Shown: positions 33,903-43,244 of the stretch, piece by piece
Layout: each line of letters starts with the position of its first letter
How positions within the stretch are numbered: position 1 is the stretch's first letter
NCBI GenBank assembly: GCA_003339415.1
Contig: PDHQ01000069.1
Location: 7,079-71,078, forward strand
Length of the DNA: 64,000 bases
Direction: 5' to 3'
Source: Ophiocordyceps camponoti-saundersi (nom. inval.)
Taxonomy: Eukaryota; Ascomycota; Sordariomycetes; Hypocreales; Ophiocordycipitaceae
Notes under the pieces: generated by a model
Databases searched by the model: none
What the model saw: only the letters and a program-made list of their open reading frames with translations
What the model was told of the DNA's origin: nothing
Made by a program: the position numbers and the translations under genes

Positions 33903-35108
33903 TCAGGAGCACGCCATCCAGGGGTCGCACTGGGCCTCGACGGTGAAGTTGTAATACGAGGGGTAGGTGCTCTGGACGGCGGCGATGATGGCATTGAAGA
34001 AGGGGCCGTTGAAGCGGGCCGTCTCGCATGTTGCGCAGGGCCCCGAGAGGAAGCCGTCGTAGTGCGTCTTGTACGACAAGCGACCGATGACGGTACCGGC
34101 AGCCACGTCCGTCGCCTCCAAGGTAAACGTCTCAGGCATCACGACCCATCTTTGCGGCGTGGCGGTGCTGGCGTTGTTGCCGGGCACCAATGGGTTCTGA
34201 TTGAACCAGAGGCTGTTGAGGCCCACGTCACGTAGCGCCTTGAGCAAGAGCAGCGTCATGTGCGTGTCTTCGTCAATCTTGATTCCAGCGCATTCGGTGT
34301 CAATCCTGAATCCATTGAGCTGGATGGGGCTGCCGACGCAGCGGCCTGTCGACTTGTCCCACAAGAAGTGGTTAATGAAGGCCTGCCAAGAGTCGGGCCA
34401 GTTGATGAAGCGCGGGCTGACCGTCGAGCGGACGGCCAAGTTGCCAGTGCGCGGCACCGTCGTCGGAACGGGCTCTCCGGGAGACGTGGATGGAATTGGG
34501 ATGGGTGTGGCAGGGGTTTGGGAGAAGAACGTTGTCGCTGGCGCGGCGGAGACGGTGGTGAGTGACGAGGTGTGAGAGCCCATGTCCTTGGGACGAGAGG
34601 GTGGGTTCTTGTCGCGGTTGCAGACAAAGGCGCTCCAGCAGACGGAGTCGTGGTTGATCGTCTTGTTGATGGCGAGGCTGACAGGGCGGCCGCGGTAGGC
34701 CCAGCAGTTCAGCACCTGGCCACCCTCTTTGGTGGTGACGGCTGTGCCGGCCATGAAGCCGTCCGGAGTGCCGTCTTCGATGTAGGCGGACCAGATGTCG
34801 CCGTTGGGCATCGTGGCCGTGACGCCAGCAGGGACCCAAGGGTAGATGCCGTCCCGATAGGGGACCTGGACCTGCATGTCTGGAGCCTCGGGATAGGCGT
34901 ATGCCTGTCGGGGCCAGGAGATGCTCTGGTACCAGTTCATCTGGCGAGATGTCGACCAGTCGGGATGATCTCTATTGTCACCGATTCCGCAGTCACAGAG
35001 GATGAGATCCTCTTTGGGGAACTTGGGCGAGCCCAGAGCCGATCCTGCGGCGACAAGACCGGCCAGGCCAAGGCCAGCCAGGCCCGTCAAGCCTCTGAGA
35101 ACAGCCAT
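33903..35108 (-). CDS. secreted two-domain protein of unknown function, 401 aa
   Basis: I chose the ATG at 35108 because it opens a signal peptide (MAVLRGLTGLAGLGLAGLVA, cleavage near 26); the frame extends to 35243 without one. Domain 1 (about 27-168) begins LILCDCGIG and has paired cysteines; a Ser/Thr/Pro linker (169-221), probably O-glycosylated, joins it to domain 2 (about 222-401), which ends CDPWMACS. There are potential N-glycosylation sites (NKT, NAS, NFT). I do not recognise a catalytic motif or named family; it resembles lineage-restricted secreted proteins of ascomycetes. A purine-rich block lies upstream at 35250-35520. Confidence 0.8.
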   Translation of the reverse strand: MAVLRGLTGLAGLGLAGLVAAGSALGSPKFPKEDLILCDCGIGDNRDHPDWSTSRQMNWYQSISWPRQAYAYPEAPDMQVQVPYRDGIYPWVPAGVTATMPNGDIWSAYIEDGTPDGFMAGTAVTTKEGGQVLNCWAYRGRPVSLAINKTINHDSVCWSAFVCNRDKNPPSRPKDMGSHTSSLTTVSAAPATTFFSQTPATPIPIPSTSPGEPVPTTVPRTGNLAVRSTVSPRFINWPDSWQAFINHFLWDKSTGRCVGSPIQLNGFRIDTECAGIKIDEDTHMTLLLLKALRDVGLNSLWFNQNPLVPGNNASTATPQRWVVMPETFTLEATDVAAGTVIGRLSYKTHYDGFLSGPCATCETARFNGPFFNAIIAAVQSTYPSYYNFTVEAQCDPWMACS

Positions 35109-35249
35109 TGAGAGATATTGATGGGAGGAGGTGCTCGTAAGAGCCTTGGTGAGATCTGGTAGGCTTGAAAATGTGAGCAACAGATCAGAGCAAGATGAAG
35201 AAGAACAGAGATCGAACAGATGAGCGTTTCTGCCGGAGGACAAGTACCT

Positions 35250-35520
35250 ACAAAGGTGTGGGAATTGTGAATCGAAGAGGAGAGGAGAGGAGAGTATACC
35301 GGTTGACGGCAGCAGAGAGAAGAGGAGGGAGAACAGGAAGAGGAGGAGGAGGAAGAAGCTGGGACGAAGAGAGGGGAGGGGAGGGGAGGGGAGAAGAGGA
35401 GAGAAGAGATGCGGTGGAGGAGGAGGAAGAGGAGGAAGAGGAGGTGGAGGAGGAGGAAGAGAAGGAGGAGGAGCATCTAAAGAGGAGCAGGAAAGAGGGG
35501 AGAAGAGGAAAGTACAGCAT
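35250..35520. repeat. polypurine tract with G-quadruplex motif
   Basis: Nearly uninterrupted G/A on the plus strand (CT on the coding strand of the gene at 33903-35108), about 140-410 bp upstream of its ATG. At about 35373-35391 it holds four consecutive GGGG runs separated by single A. CT-rich tracts are common in fungal promoters. Confidence 0.8.
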
Positions 35521-35924
35521 CGTCAAGCTGCCCTCTCTTAGGACAGCGTCTCTTGCTCATCAGCATGAGGAAGCAAGTACGGCTTCAAGAGTCCGGCTAA
35601 CGAGGGGAAGGCGATGCCACGAGATGGAAGCTTCGTCGGAGCCATGGTCGCCTAGAAGCTTCCACATGGCCTGATCTTGTACCCGAGCAGTTCATCTGCA
35701 AGATGGAAGGCAGGATGTAGTACATGATACCTGCATGGATTTTCCATCATTGCAAGTCGTGAAGCATCACCATCTCACCGAGAGATCCGGCTTTCTGTAG
35801 CCTACCCTAGACCGTATCATACAACCATTTACCATCCTCATAACGATATCTATCCCATTGTCATCAACATGTCAACCACCCATCCATCAGCCCAAGCCCT
35901 CCTCAACTCCAACCTACCATCACC

Positions 35925-36497
35925 ATGTTTCGCCGCGCAATTATCGCCCGACCCCGTCCCTCCCCTCGAACCACACGCCTCTTCCTGTCCTCCTCCTCAC
36001 GCCGCATCGACAAGCTCACCTCCAAGCTCCCCGCCCGGTGGCAAAAATACGCCGTCCGTCTTCGCAACGCGCCTGTCTCCCATGTCGTCGCCTTCCTCGT
36101 CCTACACGAAATCACCGCCGTCGTGCCGCTGGTGGCGCTCTGGGCCTTGTTTCACTACACCACCGTAGTACCGGTCGAGTTCGTCGCCAGCAGGTTCGCT
36201 GCTTATACAGACGCCGGCGTCGCCAAGTTTGAGCGTTACTTTCGTCGTAAGCAGTGGTTCGGCTTCGACGCAGAAGAGCCGGGACGGCCTCACGGCCCTG
36301 ACCAGGAGCATACCGATCAGGTCATGCAGCGGAGGGAGAGCGGCGATCGCAGCTATAAGATACTCGTCGAGGTAGCCTTAGCATATGCTGTGACCAAGGC
36401 CCTGCTGCCGCTTCGCATCGTTGCGAGTCTCGTAGCTACGCCTTGGTTTGCCCGCGTCATGACGAGCATTGGGAGCTCTCTGTTTCGCAAGCCATAA
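35925..36497 (+). CDS. FLILHELTA-family (Mrx11-like) mitochondrial membrane protein, 190 aa
   Basis: Residues 57-65 read FLVLHEITA, the namesake motif of the fungal FLILHELTA family, whose yeast member Mrx11 is associated with mitochondrial gene-expression assemblies. The N-terminus (residues 1-40) is rich in Arg and Ser without acidic residues, as in a mitochondrial presequence. A hydrophobic segment (about 53-82) contains the motif; a charged loop with FERYFRRKQWFGFD follows; a second hydrophobic region (about 143-175) contains ALAYAVTKALLPLRIVASL. There is no intron. The stop at 36497 lies 60 bp from the convergent kinase gene's stop. Family assignment is firm; the molecular role is not established. 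Confidence 0.88.
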   Translation: MFRRAIIARPRPSPRTTRLFLSSSSRRIDKLTSKLPARWQKYAVRLRNAPVSHVVAFLVLHEITAVVPLVALWALFHYTTVVPVEFVASRFAAYTDAGVAKFERYFRRKQWFGFDAEEPGRPHGPDQEHTDQVMQRRESGDRSYKILVEVALAYAVTKALLPLRIVASLVATPWFARVMTSIGSSLFRKP

Positions 36498-36557
36498 TGT
36501 CTTTTTTTTATCTAGCCTGCCACGCATGCAGTCTCATCTGCCTCCTTGTAGTCTAAT

Positions 36558-37448
36558 TTACAGGCTATCGACAGGGATCGTCTCCGACAGAGCCGGCTCC
36601 TTGATCTCAGACTTGATCCTGCCATCCTTGGGGTCGTAGAGCCAGTCCTTGTCCGGGTAACAGTAGTTGATGATACTCTCACCCTTGAACCACAACTTCA
36701 TTTCCTTCTTGGCGTTTTCGACAGAGTCGGAACCGTGGCAGACGTTTCGGCTCATGTGAATGGCATAGTCGCCACGGATGGTACCGGGCGCCGAGGCCAA
36801 GGGATCGGTGGCGCCGAGCATGGCTAAAGAGGCCATGTCAGTCGACGGCGGCAACAGGGCAACCTGGCTGGGGAAACATACTGCGACCAGTCTTGACGAC
36901 ATCGAGGCCTTCCCAGACCATGGCACAAACGGGGCCACTGGACATGACTGGAGGCAAGGTCAGCTTCTCAGCCTCGAGAACGGACAAAGAAACCTACAGT
37001 TGACGAGGTCGTTGAAGAAGGGCTTCGAGCTCAAATCCTCGTCTGTGAAAGTCAGCGGTGCAAAGAAGGAAAAGACTTAAGTCGGACCAACAGTGCTTCT
37101 GCATATGTTCCTTCGACGGCTGGGTCATTTTCATGGCCACGAGTTTGAAGCTGCAGAGACAGGTCAGTGTCTGCGGCGTAGCATTTGCCACGTTTTTCCG
37201 GGTCTTTACCCGCGATTCTCGAATCGAGAGATGATTTCGCCGACGAGGCCACGCTAACATACTGTCAGTGGAATTGCTTGTAGCCAGACGCGGGGGATTG
37301 GAGCAAATACTCACTCGAACACCGTCAGGCTTGACGGCGATGAAGCTGTGGAGGCGAGCCCAGGTCAGTGCGAGCCATGATTAGGGTGGGGGAGCTTCGG
37401 GCAGAGGCAAACAGATACTGACGTTCGCTCGTTGATGTTTCCAGACAT
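36558..37448 (-). CDS. ndk1: nucleoside diphosphate kinase, 178 aa, seven exons
   Basis: The enzyme moves the gamma-phosphate between nucleoside triphosphates and diphosphates through a phospho-His. Exons on the minus strand are 37448-37423, 37345-37315, 37253-37210, 37150-37092, 37042-36998, 36947-36882 and 36823-36558; all junctions are GT-AG and the sum is 179 codons. The protein reads [64 protein letters not shown] and NVCHGSDS, whose His120 is the catalytic residue. The usual length is about 152; here about 25 residues follow the normal end (after DWLYDP), rich in charged residues. Six introns in under 0.9 kb is intron-dense for this window. Confidence 0.93.
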
Positions 37449-38562
37449 GATGGCGATGAACGATCAGCGGAGCTTGAGAGAATTGACAGTGTTGAGAGGC
37501 AATTGGTGACGAGATAGAGGTAGTTATTGTGTGGTGAAAGGAGAGAGAGGAGAGAGGGAGTGGGAGAGAGAAGGCAGGTTAAATGGAGGGGAAAATGTGA
37601 AGCAATTTTGCGACTCGAGCCCCTCCATTTATGCCATACCCCGCACATTCACAGTATAATGCGCTGCACATTTTTGTGCAACTGGGGAGCTTGGGATAAG
37701 GGGTTATAGGGTATTCACGATGAAGCCATGGAATATCGTTGGGGATTGATAGGGGTTGAACGTCAAGCTGAACCAGAACCACAGCGAGGGGTAATTTGAG
37801 CTGTATGAAACAACAATAAACCCGTCAAACTGGGATTGAGTTTTCGGAAGAAGTTTCAATCGACATACAAGGTATTTGAGTTTATAACTGTGTTTAACGT
37901 CCCCTATACGTACGGAAAGAGTGAAAAGAAGATGAATAGGGGTTAAGAGTGTGTTATTCTGTTGCTTTCTAATATCTAACTAGGTATCCAGATCTCTTCT
38001 CTGCCCTCCCTTATGTGACGTAGGAATTAAGAGTGTTTAACTGGGGAGTCGTAAATAAACTACGCTGGCAACTTTTCGTCAAAGAGGGTAGGTCTCGACG
38101 TCGCGCGATATCTCGAAGATACGATAAGAGATAAGGAACTATGCGTAAAGAGACACGAAAGATCGTGAAGCCATATCGTGGAGAAAAATCGTTGAGTGAA
38201 ATCGTACGAGAGGTAACAACCTACTAAGGGAAGAGGACAAGGGAAAGATATCCGTATGACGGGAGGGTTAGTAGGGTTAGGGAAGAGGAAAGGGAACGAA
38301 GAACAAGGAATTATATCCTCACAAAATAGCAGCTGTCTGCCAGCCGTCTGCCAGCTGCTCGTTTGATGCCTCAGGATGGTAATCTCTCATGCCTGAGGCA
38401 TCACCCGAGTATAAATATTTTCCGCGTCTTTTCTCTCTTCCCTTTATCTTTCCTCCTCCTTCATCATCTCCTTCCCTCTCTCAACTTCACACGCAGAAGC
38501 AGGATCAACATCAACAACAGCAATAAAACAATAATAGCAACAACAATAACAACATCATCATC
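37449..38562. other. intergenic region with promoters of divergent genes
   Basis: Kinase promoter and leader on the left; on the right a TATA box at 38410-38417 and a long C/A-rich leader (about 38470-38562) for the small gene at 38563. I see no further gene; 37900-38340 has no recognisable content. Confidence 0.55.
38410..38417 (+). promoter_or_regulatory. TATA box of the 38563-38938 gene
   Basis: TATAAATA about 145 bp upstream of the ATG, followed by a CT-rich stretch and then a CAA-rich leader, the usual form of a strongly expressed fungal promoter. Confidence 0.5.
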
Positions 38563-38938
38563 ATGGCTATATCACGTACGAGCGAGCGCACTGAGATGCT
38601 CGGAAGGCTCGTTCGTTTGCACTATGCGGAGCGTGACCTAATCATCCTCCCGTTTGGCGAGCCGATGTTTGAACGTGTTATGTCCCTGTTCGCCCAGGGT
38701 GTGAGTCTCCTGCCACACAAACTTCGAATCACGCAACTGATGGTCATTATAGGAAGATGAACGTCGCCTGTTCAGGATGCCCGGTCGTCCGACTGGGGTT
38801 TGGGTCCCCCATCACCTGACGACAATTCGGTTCGGCATCCGACTCTTACAAGATCGCATACATTTTCGTGAGTCGCTATTGCTCTCTCGGGAGGACGTTG
38901 ACAACTCTGAGAGTGCTGAAGTTGTACGTCGCGAATAA
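38563..38938 (+). CDS. small conserved-looking gene, 107 aa, two exons
   Basis: ATG at 38563 in a good context (ATCATCATGG) after a long CAA/ATC-rich leader and a TATA box. Exon 1 (38563-38700) ends exactly at a perfect GTGAGT donor; the 52-bp intron (38701-38752) ends ATTATAG; exon 2 (38753-38938) stays open in phase for 61 codons to TAA. The protein is Arg- and Glu-rich with no signal peptide, membrane segment or cysteines: blocks include LHYAERDLIILPFGEP, RMPGRPTGVWVP and ESLLLSREDVD. I do not recognise it. The coherent promoter, leader and splice set is why I call it a gene despite its size. It may be cytosolic or nuclear. Confidence 0.6.
38701..38752 (+). other. intron in the 107-aa gene
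   Basis: GTGAGT donor, AACTGA branch-like site, TATAG acceptor, 52 bp, phase 0; without its removal the frame stops three codons before the downstream open segment. Confidence 0.6.
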
Positions 38939-40157
38939 AGCACAATCCCAGAGCTCAATGAGCTAGAGTTAACGAGGTTCAGGTTGAGGTAGAGCCAATA
39001 GCCACGATTATACAATACCAAGGACCTATCTATAGCCGCAATAAAGAGCCGGCTACTACTTCAGGGATCATATTAAAACGTGAGATATGAAAATACCCTC
39101 TTTACTTTGTCAGACGTCCTTGATCAAGTCGTAGTATCTACCTACCTTGATATTCAGGTATTGATCCGTACGCATCGCAAGATAAACACAGCCGAGTTGA
39201 TTAGTCCCTACCTAAATACGTGCCCGGTTTAGCTGAATACCCGATCAACTCTGAGCTGATATCTCGACGTAGGAGCAAGGGTTCGTCAGCTATAAGCTGG
39301 TCAAGCACGAGCAGTACTTTTGTCCCGATGTTTAGGGGAAAAGCTACCAACTGCACCGACCGCATGTAAACAGGGATCAACCAAGCTTGAGTATACGCCA
39401 GGCCCAACCCCAGAGGAGACAGTCAGGGTTAGTTCTTGGGATCATCCAAGGGACTTGAGTTATGTTCCCGGGTCGGAGGATTATGCATATTCTTCAAGAG
39501 CGAACGAGTCGGTCAAGTAAGCCGGTGTAAGAAGCCATCCGGTGAGTGATACATTGCTGCACGCGTAGTATTCGAGTCCTTTGGGATCAAATAGGGATTA
39601 GCATAGGATCTGGCAGGCTAGATTTTATAGATTACTTAGCCAATATTAAGGGCAAGGTTGGGCACGAGGCCGACTTCGTCGAGAAGATGAACATTACAGG
39701 GGCCAAAACTGTAAAGAGGAAGAGGATTAAGCATTCTTTCGACTCGCTGGGTTGCCCCTTTCTTAATGGCCTGGGAAGAGGAGGCTCTATAAAGAACTGA
39801 AAGGTCAGAAGGAATTTATTATTTTCATCGATTTCAGACTAAGAACCCTACGCGATGAGAGCGAGGCATGCCGGAAGAGACCTTTGCGAAAGGAACATAT
39901 CTCTTCTACCAAAGATTAGGCCATGTATGCCGTGGCACGCCTGTGAGGAGACACAGGGATAAGCAGAGAATTAGGTAGCTACAGAATCACGACGTTTCAT
40001 CTACATTAGCAGTACTACATAAACCCCAGAGGGGTATCCTGGATCAGTGTTCAATATCTGTTTATGCAGTAACGAATGTATTCCATAATCCTGTCGATGC
40101 CACAGTAGGTCAGGTCATTCATTTGCTGACACGCAAACTGCATCGTCAGATGCAACC
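38939..40157. other. gene-poor segment with short decayed-looking frames
   Basis: Several 60-85-codon frames on both strands but no motif, signal peptide or credible splice sites. The base composition is slightly AT-rich without clear RIP. It may include a decayed gene or repeat that I cannot name. Confidence 0.45.
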
Positions 40158-42931
40158 ATGGACGAGCTCCTACTCACGCCGAGCGACCCGGCCTTCACCG
40201 TGCCGCGAACCGCCTACCTCTGCACCGAGCACTGGGACGGCGGATCATTTTGCGAGTATCCTCAGCGCAAGGGAAGATGTAGCCTCGTGCCGCTTGAGTT
40301 GCGCCATGAACCGGTTGCAGAGCCGTATCTCGAGCTGCTTCATCCCACGCCGGGTCACCAGCTGCAACCTTTCGTTCAAACATGGCTCTTCTTCGGCCTC
40401 ACCGCCGAGGCTCTGTGTCTTAATGAAGCCGCTGATGGCTCCACGAGGATCATCGATGAGGCGATGGCTCGTTCTGAGATAGCCGAACTGCATTTTCGCC
40501 TCTGCCGCGATCGCGACGGAATCCGTTATCTATCTGGTGCCGCATGGCTGGAGCTGATGCCCCTCATCCGCCAGAGAATCAGTTCCGCGCCCGATGCGGA
40601 ACAGAGACTGGATCATCTGGGCCTTTACCTCCGCTATAGTCTCTTGTTCTTGCACTCCATCAGGGCTAATCTAGACCGAAACCTGCGCTTCTCTATAGCA
40701 GCTGTCGGCGAGCTCCTCTCCACTCTTCACAACGTGCTTACTTCCACCGCCGGCTTCTCTCTCGACCCGATGTGCCTCGGCTTCAACTGGCAGTTTCAGT
40801 ATCTAGAGCGTGGTGGAACTCTGGAGAGCGAGATGCTGGACCATGGCTGGTGTCCAAGTGAGGTCAACAAAATCAGGTCCCAGTTCACAAGCCTGTCCGG
40901 CGTGCACTATGCCAGTCTCTTGAAGAAGATGACGCCAGCTCTGGATCACAGGAGATGCTCACTCAAGATATGCAGGGCCTTTCAGATAGACATGTCGACA
41001 TATCGGCCGCTGCATGTGCAAGGCATCTGTGAGGGTGATTGTCGTGCCATCGACATAAACGTTGACTCTGTGCAGTCCATTCTTCGTTCCACTAAATCGT
41101 TTCCCATCATACGATTGCAATGGCCGGTCGAGGAAAGAGACGAGCTGAAGCTCATCATCAAGCCTTTCCACCCTGACACGTCCTTCGTCGCCCTTTCGCA
41201 TGTAAGTCTTCGCCTCAAGAAGACCTCGATTTGTAAGGACGATTAACACCAAACTAATGCCAGGTCTGGGCAGACGGCCTCGGGAACCCCCACGCCAACT
41301 CTTTGCCGCGATGTCAGGTGCAACGAATGGCTCGCAGGGTCGCCGCGCTCCCCGACCAGTCGCACGGCTGGTTTTGGGTCGACACGCTCTGTTGCCCAGT
41401 TGAACCCGAGACAAAGGCGATTGCGCTGCAGCGGATAGCCGACGTTTATCGCTACGCCCGCCATGTCCTTGTCCTAGACTCTTCTCTCTCCATCGTCAAT
41501 GCTGAAGACACACATCCCGCCGAGCTGCTGTTCCGCGTCTTTGGATGCTCGCCGTGGATGAGACGGCTATGGACACTGCAAGGCACGTTGATCCTTGAGC
41601 TTGTCCGGACTGGTCGAGCTGCTAATAGTGGATCTCAGAGGGAGCACTTGCGGAAAGCCTACAGATCCAGTTCGCGGACAGGGCTGTTGGCTTGATGGAC
41701 CTCCTTACCAAATTCTCGGCCGCGAAGGACCAGGATATGCGCCACGGACGCCTATGGACTGACATTGCAAATCAGGTGCTAGACTCCGATGTGCTGAGCC
41801 CGAGTGTTGAGGACTAACGACGAATATTGCAATATCCAGCTTCATCAACTCTTTGCACTCGGCTCTAAAACGACGGATCAACAGATATCAATCTGGTCGA
41901 CGCTTATGTCACTACAGCGCGCGCTGCATTCGCGCTCCGTCTCGGTGCCGTCGGACGAGCCGCTCTGCATAGCTACCCTCTTGGGACTCGACACTAGTGA
42001 GATCGCCTCCGTCGAAGGCCTGGAGTGGCGCATGGCTCGCGTCTGGGACTTGGTGGCGCGAGAAGGGGGCGGTTTGCCATCGGGGCTCATCTTCAACGTC
42101 GACGAGCCTCTCAACTTGCCTGGCTGGCGATGGGCACCACGAAGCCTGCTCGGCTCGTCCACTGACGACTCAGTGATGGGAATCGACGAGCGCATCGTGC
42201 GATTTGAGGTCAAGTCTCAAGCGATGCTGGGGACTCCCACCCCGAGCGGCCTTCAAGTCAGACTGCCCGGCTGTCGTCTAGTGCCGAGAAGCCGGCTTCA
42301 TTACCTTCCACTACACCCTTGGCCAAGCCTGATCAGTCCGGCTGAGGACTGGATCCTGATCCACGACGAGACCAGGGGCCAATGGTTTCGCATCGTCGAC
42401 TGGTATTTCAGCCGAAAAGTCGGCAGCTGGACGGAAGCGGAGAGGACGGCGTATCACAGACAGCAGGATAACCCGCTATGTCGGGCCATCGACACGGGTG
42501 ACTGCGGCCTTGTGTGGAGCGCAGCCTCTACAAACGACGGCCCTCGAATGTGCTGTATGGTTCGCTTTTCGAATGAAACGCGAGGCGAAGATGAAGCTGC
42601 GAGGGTTCAACGTGAGAGAACCGTGATTCTCGCGACCCTGAGTGAGACGGAGGTTCGCGTGATGGACAGAATGCAGCTTCTTGCTGACCAACTCGCGGCG
42701 GACTGCGCGATGCAAGAACTCATCGAGAATAGTCAGCCAGAACTGGCACGTGAGAGGATGAAGCGCAAGGTGTCGATGATACTGGAGTCGGAGCCGTGGC
42801 CCAAGGCAGCCTTGCGGGAGACACTGGGGGATGATATGGAGAAAGATACAGTTTGGGCCATGGTGCCGAAGCTATTTTCCCATCATATTGTTATGGTGCC
42901 ATTGGGAGAGCAGCTTTGGACTGTGGATTAG
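40158..42931 (+). CDS. HET-domain (heterokaryon incompatibility) protein, 863 aa
   Basis: HET proteins mediate programmed cell death when genetically different hyphae fuse. Exons 40158-41201, 41264-41582, 41639-41775 and 41840-42931 total 864 codons in frame. Exon 1 ends in the start of the HET motif FVALSHVW, completed in exon 2; FWVDTLCC, KAIALQRIADVYRYA and, across intron 2, RRLWTLQEGALA follow, then QFADRAV. The domain covers about residues 340-480; long N- and C-terminal flanks (WRWAPRSLLG among them) are typical. Introns 1 and 3 are GT-AG with CTAAT/CTAAC branch points; intron 2 (41583-41638) appears to be GC-AG. I see no frameshift, so the gene looks functional. No NACHT or repeat domain is attached. 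Confidence 0.9.
41583..41638 (+). other. GC-AG intron in the HET gene
   Basis: Donor AAG|GCACGT, branch-like GCTAAT, acceptor TCTCAG, 56 bp. Splicing here restores Q-E-G-A-L-A in phase (G joined to AG makes the Glu codon). I found no GT donor nearby that gives the conserved HET sequence. Confidence 0.65.
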
Positions 42932-43244
42932 GAGCCATCTTCAGGGCATGCTTTCGATGAGACTCTGGTTAGAAGTAGTCTGAGCGAGAGACTCATGAGG
43001 TCAATATAGGCATCACAGTGCATACGTCCGGTCACTTAGCCAATTAACACTGCATATCCGCAACGACACTAGTGGGTTTCGTCGTGGATACCTACAGTGC
43101 GTAGACTGTCACGTGTCCCCCGCCAAGGGACAGCTTGTGGTCCGACGCTGTTCGTCCATTTCTCCTTTCATCTGGCCCGTAGCAGCTCTCCTACGCTTGC
43201 TGCAATCGCTCTTCATCCATCAGTTCAGTCAATCTGCTTTCGCC
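42932..43244. other. short intergenic, promoter of glucosidase II gene
   Basis: About 310 bp with no gene; it should carry the end of the HET transcript and the promoter of the gene at 43245. Confidence 0.5.

Noticed and set aside
35195..35674. Glu/Arg/Lys-rich frame on the plus strand
   Set aside because: It is the translation of a low-complexity polypurine tract in a promoter region.
38261..38282. Telomere-like GGGTTAG motifs
   Set aside because: Only two to three imperfect units in unique sequence, far too few for a telomeric or subtelomeric array.
38939..40157. Series of 60-85-codon frames
   Set aside because: Mutually overlapping, without splice signals or motifs; I could not support any as a gene.
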